A stretch of DNA of 64,000 bases from an uncultured Chlorobiaceae bacterium (GCA_903994455.1 CAJEXI010000002.1:114330-178329); one strand, 5' to 3'. Numbered from the stretch's first letter, positions 44,644-53,941 are shown. Program-made: numbers and translations. The notes: generated by a model from the letters alone, not told the origin.

Positions 44644-47217
44644 ATGGCGGGTACAATAACAACTATTGTGACAAACAAGATAGTCACTGGTTATCGTTAC
44701 ACCAACGACTACACTGATAGTAGCGGCACTCACGCCGCCACGACGGTGTACGATGCCAAGTGGAATGTGGTGAGCTCGACATTGACGACAACCAAAGGAT
44801 CCGTTATTAGCAGCAGCACCTGGGAAACCAATACAGCATCAGGCATTGCTCACCGGGAGACGGGATATTTAAACGACGGCACCGTTACGAAAAGCTGGGT
44901 GTACGAGTTTAACGCTAGCTGGCATCTAACCTCTAAAAAATACTCGGAGGCTTTAACGATCACTTCAAGTACACAGACAGATATCGTTGATGGAGTGACC
45001 GGCTATAAAACAATCGCCACAAATGGCACAATAAGTCATTATGATTCGGCTGGGTTACTGACCTCTTACCGTATCCCCTATAGTCCTGCAACGGATCCCA
45101 AAAACGTCAAAACTGGAGTATGGACATTCGACACCGCGTGGCACCAACTGGACGATACCTGGACAAACAGCGATGGATCCATTGTCAGCCAGAAAACTAC
45201 CTATGATAGCCAGTGGCTTATCACCGGTTACCAGCAGAAAGGCCACAACAGCGCAAACACGAGTACGTGGGAGTACAATTTTGACAAAAACTGGAATTTA
45301 TTAAGCGGGCATGCAGTCGATGGACTATTGACAACAACGTATGACCCAACACCCAAGAACACACCATTTATTATCCACAGCCAGATTGCAGACATCACCA
45401 CGATGACGCCTGTCGTGATTGATGGTGTTTCCTACCGCGAAACAATTACAATTGATGCTAATAATCCAAAAGGGGTAGAGGACCTCTATACTCTTGATGG
45501 AGCATTGTACGGTCACCGTATCAATACTGACAAGACCGTAGGTGGGGAGACTTTTGAAGGACGTATTACATTCGATCCAACATGGAAAAACGCACTGAAC
45601 ATAACAGAGACGATCAGTAAAACGACTGGCACAGCAACAAAGGGTGATACGATCAGCACAGACAATGCTACTGTTAACGGGGTCATCACTCACGTACAGA
45701 AAGGCCATAACAGCACAAACACGAAAACATGGGAATTCCATTTTTCCGAAGCGTTAAAAGAGGGCAACGTGGTATGGAATTTAACAACCGGGTGGCAGGT
45801 CGATGGAATATTGAAGACAACATTTGGTAAAGATTTTACCGTCATCAGCAAGATTGCAGACACGAGCAAATTGACAGCAGTGACTGAAAATGGGACGGTA
45901 ACGGGCTACGTGATAGATGATAATGACACCACAAGGTCTTTCTTTGATTTGAAGGGAACGCCAACCGGACACAGCACCGTATCGACAGTGGAGGAAAGCG
46001 GTATTCGTTCGACCACCCTGACGACTTATGATGCCGACTGGACTAAGCTTGCTTCGTCATGGACAAAGAGCGACGGAACCTCTGGTGTCACTGAATTTAC
46101 CACTGACAGCAACGGCAAACACTTCGCCACCGAAACCGCCCATAAGTCTGACGTTTTTGGCGCAATGAACTGGAAGTACAAATTTGAAATATCCCTCGAT
46201 ACATCTTCAAACGAAGTCTGGAACTTTGTTGAGGGATGGAGTTACGATTCTGTAACACAGAAAATGACGAAGTTGGCCCCCGGGACAGCCCCGACAGACA
46301 AGTGGATCGCCACAGAGATGACAATACTCTATAACGATCCTGCCCATCCTGATGTTGCTACAGGCTACCAGTGGACACATCCTGAGGCAGATGCGCAGAG
46401 TGGGCTGCACACAACAGACATCTATGGTCTGGACACTTTTAATTTCACATTGACTGGCCATAGCCTGCCGTATGCTGCAACGGAAATTTCTGGCACAACT
46501 ATTGGAGGTCACAGAACATACGATGCCTACTGGACGCAAGTGCTTGATACAAAAGAAGTGAAAGGGCTCGACGGAAGCACCTACAGCGAGATCACTTCTT
46601 ATGCCAGTGATGGCAAGACAGCCACTGGATACGAACAGATTGGCCAAACCATCAGAAACACGAGCACTTACACGAGTACTTTTGACAACCATTTTGATGC
46701 CAGCTATAAAATGGTGAGTGGTATAAGCGTCGAAGGTATTGTTACGAAAACACTTGGTAGTGGCGGGAGTGTCCTCAGCCGAAATGCAGATACCGCCAAG
46801 ATGACACCGATTCTGGACATTAGTCACAAGGTGGTACAGTACATGAATACTGACTCTACGCCGAATACGACACTATACGCGAACGCAACCGGGGCGGTGA
46901 TCCGTTACAGCGTATTAGATCATACGGGAACAGACACTACCGGCAACATTACAAACGTGGTATATAATCATAACAGTGATTACACGACGATCTACAGCAG
47001 AGAAGATATTAGCCACAACAGCACCGGCTCAGCCTGGTGGGATATCGTTTACAACGTCGTGGATTCAAAGGACATGTATGCTGGCAAGTGGTTGGACGAC
47101 GGTGTGACAACGAAAGTGTTCAACAGCCGTGATACACAAATTGGTCTCATTGTTAACGATGGTCACGCCGAGGTGGCTCACCTCCAGGCATTACAGCTCA
47201 TTGGAATAATCGCTTGA
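44644..47217 (+). CDS. Large Thr/Asn-rich repeat protein
   Basis: The start is ATG 44644, because aggaggtaatt precedes it exactly; 44605 has no such site. The 857-residue protein is built from degenerate repeats of about 50-110 residues. Each contains pieces like TTYDSQWLITGYQQKGHNS, NTSTWEYNFDKNWNLLSG and VDGLLTTT, with TYDADWTKLASSWTKSDGT as another unit. It is Trp/Tyr/Thr/Asp rich and almost free of Cys, as in beta-solenoid surface proteins. No signal peptide is visible, so type I export is possible. I do not recognise the family. Confidence 0.75.
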   Translation: MAGTITTIVTNKIVTGYRYTNDYTDSSGTHAATTVYDAKWNVVSSTLTTTKGSVISSSTWETNTASGIAHRETGYLNDGTVTKSWVYEFNASWHLTSKKYSEALTITSSTQTDIVDGVTGYKTIATNGTISHYDSAGLLTSYRIPYSPATDPKNVKTGVWTFDTAWHQLDDTWTNSDGSIVSQKTTYDSQWLITGYQQKGHNSANTSTWEYNFDKNWNLLSGHAVDGLLTTTYDPTPKNTPFIIHSQIADITTMTPVVIDGVSYRETITIDANNPKGVEDLYTLDGALYGHRINTDKTVGGETFEGRITFDPTWKNALNITETISKTTGTATKGDTISTDNATVNGVITHVQKGHNSTNTKTWEFHFSEALKEGNVVWNLTTGWQVDGILKTTFGKDFTVISKIADTSKLTAVTENGTVTGYVIDDNDTTRSFFDLKGTPTGHSTVSTVEESGIRSTTLTTYDADWTKLASSWTKSDGTSGVTEFTTDSNGKHFATETAHKSDVFGAMNWKYKFEISLDTSSNEVWNFVEGWSYDSVTQKMTKLAPGTAPTDKWIATEMTILYNDPAHPDVATGYQWTHPEADAQSGLHTTDIYGLDTFNFTLTGHSLPYAATEISGTTIGGHRTYDAYWTQVLDTKEVKGLDGSTYSEITSYASDGKTATGYEQIGQTIRNTSTYTSTFDNHFDASYKMVSGISVEGIVTKTLGSGGSVLSRNADTAKMTPILDISHKVVQYMNTDSTPNTTLYANATGAVIRYSVLDHTGTDTTGNITNVVYNHNSDYTTIYSREDISHNSTGSAWWDIVYNVVDSKDMYAGKWLDDGVTTKVFNSRDTQIGLIVNDGHAEVAHLQALQLIGIIA

Positions 47218-47225
47218 TTTGAACC

Positions 47226-47261
47226 CTTTTGGCGGGATATCGTGAAAAATCCCGCCAAAAG
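47226..47261 (+). terminator. Hairpin after the repeat-protein gene
   Basis: A perfect 13-bp stem: cttttggcgggat at 47226-47238 and its complement at 47249-47261, with a 10-base loop. It starts eight bases after the stop codon. There is only a weak T tract after it, so it may act as a terminator or an mRNA-stabilising hairpin. Confidence 0.75.
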
Positions 47262-47311
47262 TAAATTTTACCGACTTGTTGATTCGAAGACCTTCTTATG
47301 ACGACCTTTTT

Positions 47312-47515
47312 ATGACAGAATCAGATCAATTATACAGGGACGCTGTTCTTAAACGCCATGCCATTCAATTGGATGCAATATATCAGCAGCACAAGTTGCA
47401 GTTGAGCGATGTAATGAAACAGCAAGATGCACAGTTGGAAAACATGAAACGCCAGCATGAGTTGGAGTTGCAGGTTGTTGAAATGCGAAATTCTTTCGAA
47501 CCGCCATCTGCGTGA
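47312..47515 (+). CDS. Small coiled-coil protein
   Basis: A 67-residue helical protein from ATG 47312 (TESDQLYRDAVLKRHAIQLD), rich in Gln/Leu/Lys with heptads to the end (MKQQDAQLENMKRQHELELQ). It lies just after the hairpin. No family is known and no strong ribosome site is seen; it may be real or chance. Confidence 0.4.
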   Translation: MTESDQLYRDAVLKRHAIQLDAIYQQHKLQLSDVMKQQDAQLENMKRQHELELQVVEMRNSFEPPSA

Positions 47516-47639
47516 GAGAGTCTTTGTTACGGCAGCACTATACAGTTGACACGTAGGTATGTCCATGCCCGGTACGCATATTCTCGCTCTGCTTTTGTTG
47601 GCAACCAATGCGTTTTTCCACTCTGTTTTGTCATCCACT

Positions 47640-47800
47640 CGCAAGACGTTCAAGGTCACTGAATACCTCCTCTTGCGGGCAAATATTGCCTTTACGGATA
47701 TCCTCTTCACCCTGTGCCAGCAGTTTCAGCAAGCCAAGCGCATTGCGCATCTCCTCATAACTTTTCGGGTCTTGAAGAACCGCTCTTGGATCGTGCTCCG
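47640..47800 (-). pseudogene. Phd/YefM antitoxin C-terminal fragment, duplicate of 56040-56182
   Basis: Minus-strand translation gives PRAVLQDPKSYEEMRNALGL and KLLAQGEEDIRKGNICPQEE, the same as the C-terminus of the antitoxin at 56016 with a few changes. The DNA-binding half is missing, and the sequence before residue DPRAV is unrelated. It marks a recombination boundary next to the TIR cassette. Confidence 0.75.
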
Positions 47801-47937
47801 CAATTAGCTCAAAAGCAAAGAACAAAGCTGTGTCACAACTGGCCAGACGAAGCAAAAGTGCAGGACAACAAAGAACAGGGGCCTTGGCAAAAAGGTTCAA
47901 TACTCAAAAAAAACAAAGAATAAACACAAGCATCAAC

Positions 47938-48489
47938 GTGCCAGTACAGGAGTCACGGGCTTTCATATCATACAGCCTGCATGATGCTGAAACGGCAGTT
48001 GCTGTGGCTGCACTGTGCACAAAAAATGGCCTGAAAGTCTGGGATGATCCCCTCAAAACACGAATCTATGAAAACTGGACAGAGAAAACGGAAGATGCCA
48101 TACACGGGTCGGATACTTTTTTCATTTTGGTAAGTAATGCTGCACGATCAAATAATGAATGGTTATCCAGAGAGTGGAGCGCTATTTGTGAACGCCAATG
48201 GAGTGACTCAGACGTTCGTGTCTTCCCGATTCTTTTGGACGATTCTGAGTTGCCTGCTTTTTTGAGTGATCAAGAGCCGATAAGAAGCCATGACACTGAT
48301 AAACTGGTTCAAGTGATTCGCGATCGATTAGTCAAGGGCTCCAAAACGTCAGGAGTGGTTGTTGAAAAAATCACTTTTGCCAGTAACGAAAGTCGCAAAA
48401 AAGTAGAATTACGATTTCAGGAGCTCTCGAAAGTCTTGACAGAATTTGCTGGGTCATCAGAGTTTCTGAAGGGAAAAGAGATGATATGA
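47938..48489 (+). CDS. TIR-domain protein
   Basis: The TIR_2-type domain begins with RAFISYSLHDAETAVAVAAL and continues GLKVWDDPLKTRIYENWTEK, DAIHGSDTFFILVSNAARSN and EWLSREWSAICERQW. I place the start at GTG 47938, just ahead of the domain; the open frame reaches 47830 but runs through duplicated debris. The C-terminus (about 130-183) is helical. Bacterial TIR domains hydrolyse NAD or make cyclic ADP-ribose isomers. The catalytic Glu should be in KTEDAIHGSDT. The stop overlaps the next gene by 4 bp. Confidence 0.78.
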   Translation: MPVQESRAFISYSLHDAETAVAVAALCTKNGLKVWDDPLKTRIYENWTEKTEDAIHGSDTFFILVSNAARSNNEWLSREWSAICERQWSDSDVRVFPILLDDSELPAFLSDQEPIRSHDTDKLVQVIRDRLVKGSKTSGVVVEKITFASNESRKKVELRFQELSKVLTEFAGSSEFLKGKEMI

Positions 48490-49142
48490 AGCCAAACACT
48501 GACAGGGAAAGGGTGCATTTCGGCGCTGGTGAACTTGGTGCAACCCGGTCCATGTCCGTTTTTATCAAATGCCCATACGATGATGACTATCGCCCGATAT
48601 TTGACGGAGTGTTATTCGCGACGGTATGTTGCGGTTTTCTTCCGAGATCTGCGATTGAATCAGGCTGTACTTCGGTACCAAGAATGGACCGAATAACCTC
48701 CGCCCTGCTTTCATCCAAGTATTCCATTCACGATTTATGTCGTTGCAAAGGCGAAGGCGATGCCAATTTGGCCCGGTTCAACATGCCCCTTGAATTGGGA
48801 GTATGTATGGCGCAGCGATTCGGCCCCGAAGGGAAAGAGAATCATGACTGGCTTTTGCTGGTACCCCTGAAAAGTGAGTATGCGCGATATTTATCTGACC
48901 TTGCTGGATTTGATCCAAAGCAAAATGACGGAACTGTAGAGACCATTGTCCCGGCAGTAATGTCATGGCTTGCTACTCGTCCCGATGCAGTGCGGGTTCC
49001 GCCACCGAACGAAGTTCTTGATGTATTGCCTGTATTCCAGGAAGAAAAAGTTCGCCTCGAAAAAGCCTGGAGAGGTGAAGTTCCATGGGCGGATATCGTC
49101 CTGCTCGGGATGCATATCGCCCGGGAAAAAGGGTTACTGTAG
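48486..49142 (+). CDS. TIR/nucleoside deoxyribosyltransferase-like protein
   Basis: A 218-residue protein. SVFIKCPYDDDYRPIFDGVL and SKYSIHDLCRCKGEGDAN, with ARFNMPLELGVCMAQRFG, give the pattern of an uncharacterised family whose fold appears related to nucleoside 2-deoxyribosyltransferases and TIR domains. In those folds the Glu of NMPLELG-like motifs binds or attacks the nucleoside ribose. The gene is coupled to the TIR gene before it, with the SLATT gene 55 bp after it. Together they look like a nucleotide-signalling conflict module; inferred. Confidence 0.65.
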   Translation: MKPNTDRERVHFGAGELGATRSMSVFIKCPYDDDYRPIFDGVLFATVCCGFLPRSAIESGCTSVPRMDRITSALLSSKYSIHDLCRCKGEGDANLARFNMPLELGVCMAQRFGPEGKENHDWLLLVPLKSEYARYLSDLAGFDPKQNDGTVETIVPAVMSWLATRPDAVRVPPPNEVLDVLPVFQEEKVRLEKAWRGEVPWADIVLLGMHIAREKGLL

Positions 49143-49197
49143 CACAGTGTATGGAAAACAAGAAACACTTTGACATTCGCCACTCATGGGTAACGCT

Positions 49198-49641
49198 ATG
49201 CAGATGAACGATTCCGAATACTTCGAGCAACGACTGGAGGATCAGATAAGATGGTACTCAAGCGAAAGCTCTCGTTGCAAGGTTCGCTACAGAGGCCTCC
49301 GCTTGATTGAGATCGTCGCGGCAACGATAATTCCGCTTCTTTCTGGAATGGGAAATAACGTATTGTACGGCAACTGGATCATTGGGTCACTTGGCATGTT
49401 GATTGCCATTTCAGCAGCAACCGGCAGCCTGTTCAAATACCATGAAAACTGGATTCAGTACCGCGCAACGTCCGAAGCACTGAAACATGAGAAGTTCCTG
49501 TTTCTTGGGAGAAGTGCGCCCTATGATGGCGAGAATGCGTTTCAGATACTTGTGCAGCGTGTGGAACAGCTTATTTCAAAAGAGAACTCAAATTGGACAG
49601 TTGCCGTCAAGAGCGAGCCAAAAGGCACTGGCAGAGAGTAA
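49198..49641 (+). CDS. SLATT/DUF4231 membrane effector
   Basis: I start at ATG 49198 (MQMNDSEYFEQRLEDQIRW). The 147-residue protein matches DUF4231 of the SLATT superfamily: RYRGLRLIEIVAATIIPLLS (TM1), NWIIGSLGMLIAISAATGSL (TM2), and KYHENWIQYRATSEALKHEK, the conserved helix after TM2. SLATT proteins are predicted pore-forming effectors in nucleotide-activated immune systems. Here it is the last gene of the TIR cassette. A truncated copy of its start exists at 55509. Confidence 0.82.
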   Translation: MQMNDSEYFEQRLEDQIRWYSSESSRCKVRYRGLRLIEIVAATIIPLLSGMGNNVLYGNWIIGSLGMLIAISAATGSLFKYHENWIQYRATSEALKHEKFLFLGRSAPYDGENAFQILVQRVEQLISKENSNWTVAVKSEPKGTGRE

Positions 49642-49697
49642 AAATTTGCAAGCACAGCAATACGCCCCTGCGGCAGCCCCAACCCTGTTCAAAAATC

Positions 49698-49718
49698 GGC
49701 CGCCACGAGGCGGCCTTT
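49698..49718 (+). terminator. Rho-independent-like terminator after the TIR/SLATT cassette
   Basis: ggccgcc-acga-ggcggcc followed by ttt at 49716: a perfect 7-bp GC stem and 4-base loop, 57 bases after the SLATT stop. Confidence 0.7.
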
Positions 49719-49843
49719 CAGCGGTTCTTGCCCACCTGCTCGGTTGAGGTGTGCGCCTGTTCGTCCCTCACAGCCGCTCTCCTCAACCTTGTTTTTGCTC
49801 CGCTTTAGCTCAAGAGTAAAGCCGGAATAAACTGCCACTTGAA

Positions 49844-51022
49844 CTACGGGACGAACACCAGGCGGAAGCCAACATAGCTGTAGCGGTAGCCAGGGGTATC
49901 GTGGAAGCGAAAAGCCGACCGGCAGTTCTCGGCGTAGGAGTCCCAGCTCCCGCCGCGAAGAACGCGGCGCGAACCCTGCACTGTATTTTCAGGATTTGTA
50001 ACAACTCCCCTTGCTTTACAGGCAGCGTAATAGTCTGAATCATACCAGTCACTGCACCACTCCCAAACATTCCCATGCATATTATACAGACCCCATGCAT
50101 TCGGCGCAAAACTGTCAACAGCAACGGTGCTCTTCCGATACTGACCTTTCCGGTTCTTGTTATACGGATAATTGCCATCATAATTCGCCTCATCTGTCGT
50201 CAGGTTTCCCCCTGTATTGAAAGGCGTTATCGTTCCGGCACGGCACGCAAACTCCCACTCGGCTTCCGTCGGCAACCGATATGTTTTACTCGTTTTCCTG
50301 TTCAATGCTTGTATAAATGCCTGACAATCATCCCAACTCACGCACTCCACTGGAAGATTGTCACCTTGAAAAGTTGACGGGTTCGTTCCTGTAACAGAGC
50401 ACCACTCTGCTTGCGTTACTGCAAACTGCCCCATATAAAAATCACCAACGGCCACCTGGTGCTGCGTTTCAACACCCTGGCGCTCCGGCTCATACGAAGG
50501 ACTTCCCATTGTAAATTCGCCACCTCGAATAAAGACAAAATTTGGCGGAACCTGTGGCACAACAATTTCGGACAAAGGAGGAACAACAGTAGCCCTTGGC
50601 GTTACTGACAACTCATGGTTTGACTGTAGAGCAGAAAAAATATTTGTCTCAATCGAACCAATGATTTGCTGAAATCCCGGATGAGCGCTGGTATGACACC
50701 AGTCAGAAAGATCTACCGTATGATAACTTCGAAATCCCAGCGGGATTTTAACCGCATCAAGTGACAATGGCACTAAAATATCCCTCGCCTTTGCATCATT
50801 AGCTTCGTCCCATACCCAGTCAGAGGTTATTGAGTATTTCGTCCAAACAACAAGAACACAACGAGCTGCCTCCAACGCGTCCGTAATGACATCCTGATAC
50901 TTTTTACCAGGCGGAATAGTTCTATCCCAGAAAACGCTCCAGTCACGTTTTTCAAGCTCTTTGACTATTGGCCTGACGCGCTCCAAATCTTCACGAGCGT
51001 AGCTTATAAAAATATTCGCCAT
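49844..51022 (-). CDS. TIR-FGE fusion with DGR-type variable C-terminus
   Basis: A 392-residue protein. Residues 1-135 are a TIR domain (NIFISYAREDLERVRPIVKE, VITDALEAARCVLVVWTKYS). Residues about 160-392 are a formylglycine-generating-enzyme/C-type-lectin-like fold (FIRGGEFTMGSPSYEPERQG, YRLPTEAEWEFACRAG, NVWEWCSDWYDSDYY, RVLRGGSWDSY). FGE enzymes need a Cys pair after GGSW. Only one Cys (367) is present and the other position is variable, so binding rather than catalysis is likely. Residues 361-384 carry NNY codons at scattered positions, the mark of adenine mutagenesis. The TIR end may be an effector triggered by ligand binding; inferred. Confidence 0.85.
   Translation of the reverse strand: MANIFISYAREDLERVRPIVKELEKRDWSVFWDRTIPPGKKYQDVITDALEAARCVLVVWTKYSITSDWVWDEANDAKARDILVPLSLDAVKIPLGFRSYHTVDLSDWCHTSAHPGFQQIIGSIETNIFSALQSNHELSVTPRATVVPPLSEIVVPQVPPNFVFIRGGEFTMGSPSYEPERQGVETQHQVAVGDFYMGQFAVTQAEWCSVTGTNPSTFQGDNLPVECVSWDDCQAFIQALNRKTSKTYRLPTEAEWEFACRAGTITPFNTGGNLTTDEANYDGNYPYNKNRKGQYRKSTVAVDSFAPNAWGLYNMHGNVWEWCSDWYDSDYYAACKARGVVTNPENTVQGSRRVLRGGSWDSYAENCRSAFRFHDTPGYRYSYVGFRLVFVP
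49868..49942 (-). other. Putative DGR variable region (residues 361-385)
   Basis: Twelve codons at residues 361-363, 371, 373-375, 379 and 381-384 are GAC, TCC, TAC, TTT, TTC, CAC, GAT, TAC, TAC, AGC, TAT and GTT. All end in C or T, as expected if a template with AAC/AAT codons was copied with random changes at A. The surrounding residues (A-E-N-C-R-S-A, R, T-P-G, R, GFRLV) are the usual invariant scaffold. No template repeat or reverse transcriptase was found in the window. Confidence 0.75.
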
Positions 51023-51099
51023 ACTATTTCATGTCAATTTTTTTATCAGCGATAAAACTTGGAGAATATAGCCTTTTACCTTCATTTTTCATACAACGC

Positions 51100-52190
51100 T
51101 CACCCCATCCCCCACAACTGCCGAAGCAAATCCTTCCGCGCCATCCCATACCTATGCACGTACAGCAGATTGAACATCAGCACCGCCGACCGCAGCCGTG
51201 GTGCACGCATAGCTCGCTTCACAGCATTCTGCACGGTAAAGACCCGGCTGGTAAGCGTGGTATAACTCGGAATAAACTCTTGCAAAGGAATACGTAAAGG
51301 TTTGTACAGCATCTCCTGCCCCCATGAAAACTTGAAGGCATCGTGATCATCCGGGGAGTGGAGCAGGCGTCCTTCGAGTGCCAGCCGGTTGAAGATGCCG
51401 GTACCGGGAATAGGGCGCAGGAGGTTGATGCCAGGCACATCAACGCTGGTCTCTTCGATGAAGGCTTCGAGTTTGGCGGGGAGTTCGAGGGTATCTTCGT
51501 CGAGGCCGTAGATGAAGCTGCCGTAGACGCATATCCCTGCCTGACGGATATGCTTGATGCACTCCACCTGACGGGCGGCTGGGTTATGGAACTTCTTGTG
51601 GGCGTGGTTGCTGCCGTCGGTAAGGCTCTCAATGCCGATCAGGAGGGCACCGCAACCGGAGCGGGCGAAGGCATCGAGCAGTCGGGGCTTTTCGCCAAGG
51701 GCGGTGGTAGCCTGGCCTACCCATTTGATGTTGAAGGGCTCCAGTTGGCGAAAGAGCTGTTCGGCATACTCTTCGTCGGCGTTGATGGTGTCGTCGAGAA
51801 AGAAGAAAATCCGCTTGTCCTCTTTCAGAAAGGTTTCAACCTCCCTGAGAACGGCGGGAATGGTTCGGTGGCGCAATCGGTGGCCATTCATGACGTGGAC
51901 GTTGCAGAAGTCGCAACTGAAGGGGCAGCCTCGGGTGGTCTGCACCACGTTGGTGGTGAAGTAGCTCTTGATGTCGAGCGCACTTTTCTCAACAACACGC
52001 TCAATAGAGAGATCGGGAAAGGTGGCAACCCGATACTCCGGCTTGAGGGCACCGGCAAGCAGAGCCTCCTGCACCTCGCGCCAGATATCGTCAGCCTCGC
52101 CAATGACCAGCACATCGGCATGGTCGCGGCACTGGTCGGGGAAGATGGAGACGTAGGGGCCACCCAGTCCTGCGGTTTGCTTTTAAGTAA
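51100..52190 (-). pseudogene. Cobalamin-type radical SAM protein, 5' truncated
   Basis: Open coding runs from about 52185 (QTAGLGGPYVSIFPDQCRDH, in frame but with no start) through the radical SAM motif TRGCPFSCDFCNVH (CxxxCxxC) to the end RKDLLRQLWGMG. The B12-binding N-terminal ~80 residues are missing, and TAA occurs just upstream (near 52183). The rest shows no lesion. Without the start it is probably inactive. The family includes BchE-like and other methyltransferase or cyclase enzymes. Its C-terminus is copied at 59216 and 63842. Confidence 0.75.
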
Positions 52191-52263
52191 GCAAAACATT
52201 AAAAAAATAGACGGTTAGATATTTTCAACCCTGTAAAATGCCCTTGCTTTAAAGTAAAACGTA

Positions 52264-52705
52264 CTATGCCCAAAACGGAGTATAGCTGCGATACCGCATA
52301 GATATTTGCGCTGAATCCGTTGGTTTAATTTTTTCAGCCTCTATAGTAGCTGCAATGACCTGTGATATATGCGGGCTCTTGCGTTCTGGCAAATGAAACC
52401 GCTCCCGCAGACTTTAATTGGTCATGCGCTCATTCATCACATAGCGGAGGAAACCGTGCTGATAATAGGCCCTGATACGGTCGGAGCGATGAATCCCCGA
52501 TGAGCAAATAACACCGCTGTTGTCAGATGCTCACCGATACGGAAATCAGGTGCAGGCAACTGAGAGAACTCTGCTGCCTGAATAACCTTGTCTCCCCCGC
52601 TCCTCTTCTCCTCACAGATTCCAGGTCGGCGCATGATATCGGCCAGACGCTCATTCCGTGACCGGTATTCATCAATAAAGCGATCTGCCGGAATAAACGG
52701 TTTGA
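52264..52705 (-). pseudogene. HATPase_c_4 (RecG-like) C-terminal remnant with frameshift and ochre codon
   Basis: The minus strand reads PADRFIDEYRSRNERLADIM then KRSGGDKVIQAAEFSQLPAP, and shifts frame near 52485. In the new frame it reads RSDRIRAYYQHGFLRYVMNE and RMTN, then TAA where Gln (CAA) is expected, then SLRERFHLPERKSPHISQVI and SYTPFWA with a stop at 52264. This is the end of an AlbA/HATPase-type protein. It joins the truncated antitoxin at about 52703. Confidence 0.7.
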
Positions 52706-52801
52706 TACAATTTCCAATCCTTCGTTTTTGAAATGTTCCAGAAGCCACCTGACTTTGTCTGCCAATACATCATTATTGACATTGATGACTATTGTCTGCA
52801 T
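52700..52801 (-). pseudogene. Truncated RelB-like antitoxin, copy of 62192-62389
   Basis: From ATG 52801, AAGGAGA is upstream and the product is MQTIVINVNNDVLADKVRWL then LEHFKNEGLEIVS, ending at codon ~33 in foreign sequence. The intact copy at 62389 continues KEDAYDLKLLRATRNEESVP. Only the N-terminal half survives. Confidence 0.75.
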
Positions 52802-53012
52802 TTTTTCTCCTTTCAATTTCGCTGTGCTCCGATTGAGGTTAAAGAGCAAATTTCGGTATCTGGCGGCAGTCCGTCCACCGCAATGAAAGACTCTGTTTTT
52901 TGCCCTTTCAGTGTCACCTTCACAACTCAGCAATAAACCGCCATCATTGGAGTTGTCAACACGACGTACAAGCCACTTCTTATCTCGCATCAGAACTCGT
53001 CCACCCGGGGCA
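52740..53012 (-). repeat. Duplicated block (second copy 62325-62597) with SNF2-helicase N-terminus
   Basis: About 270 bp nearly identical in both loci. On the minus strand it begins APGGRVLMRDKKWLVRRVDN, an SNF2-type helicase N-terminus, runs into unrelated sequence, and ends in the antitoxin gene start. Each copy is joined to different sequence on both sides. Confidence 0.7.
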
Positions 53013-53185
53013 AAAATATTCGCTCTATCACTTTAATACGAAAAATTGAATGAGGATGCAACAGAGAAAAAGGCGGCGACAAATAAGCCCCCTTTTCAAA
53101 CGCCTCATGCACCTTGTCATGAATTCGGCTATCCATGACGTTCAAAGCCCTTATTCTGCAAAAGCGATAGAACTGACACTTCTCT
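53013..53185 (-). other. Unassigned short frame between SNF2 scrap and Toprim-like gene
   Basis: A frame with MDSRIHDKVHEAFEKGAYLS is open but matches no family I know. The longer frame above 53137 overlaps the toprim-like gene in another phase and is a shadow. Confidence 0.3.
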
Positions 53186-53941
53186 TCATAACTGTCCGCA
53201 AAGAGAGACAATTGCTCTTTGCATATCTTCCCTGAGTTCATTAAAGCTTGGCATATCAAGCCTCTCTATCGATATGGAGCGGGCCACATCACAGAGTCTT
53301 TCCCTGTCATACTCTGCATCTTCCAACGCTTTGCCCAAAAGAATTTTCGGTGATCTCTCAGGAGAACGTACATTGCCCGATAACTGCGTCTCCTACGCAG
53401 CGCAATGCTGGTACGCTTCTGTTTTTACAGCACACAACAACCATGCTTCCGATGTGGGTTTAGGCACAACAGGAACTCCATTCTCAGAAAATTTGGCAGC
53501 TCGAAACCCTTTACGGATAGCATTGACCAACTTTTCCCTTCGTTGAGGATCATCACGCAACTCTTGCTGTGTGCCATCAGTATCATGAAAATAGGCCGCA
53601 ATCTGATGGCCATTTTCTCGGGCATAAAACGCCAGCTCAGCAGCCCGTTGAGCATGTATCATAAACCCTTTTTCGACTCCGTTTTTCGCTGGGCGAATCA
53701 ATCTCCGCTGTTTTGCTTTTTCGCTTAAATGGGCTCGATAGACAAAGGTCACAAGCTGCTCTGGATGATCAAAGTCAAGCTGATTGGCATTCCATTCAGG
53801 CAAGTTGTTTTCAAGCAGTTTAACCAGCAGCAACGTCACCGGCCCAATATCATACGCTGCTCCAGAACATACCGGTGCCTGATTATTGCATCTACCCATA
53901 TCAGTGGGGCCCTCACCGGAAACAACCATCTTACTGAACAT
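53186..53941 (-). pseudogene. Toprim-like (DUF4276-type) partner of OLD ATPase, interrupted by amber codon
   Basis: The start ATG 53941 (MFSKMVVSGEGPTDMGRCNN) overlaps the ATPase stop by 11 bp. GEGPTD and AAYFHDTDGTQQELRDD give the Glu and DxD elements of a Toprim-type metal site. The frame meets TAG at 53393-53395 after EAYQHCAA, then continues with ETQLSGNVRSPERSPKILL, RERLCDVARSISIERLDM and ends at TGA 53186. The conserved reading after the stop suggests one nonsense change in an otherwise complete 250-codon gene. Such ATPase/Toprim pairs are typical anti-phage modules (OLD, PARIS-like). Confidence 0.72.

Noticed and set aside
49844..51022. Active formylglycine-generating enzyme
   Set aside because: Only one of the two active-site cysteines after GGSW is present and the other position lies in the variable codons.
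52990..53259. Frame of 89 codons starting MICQALMNSGK
   Set aside because: Its first half overlaps the Toprim-like gene in another phase and its end is the SNF2 scrap out of frame.
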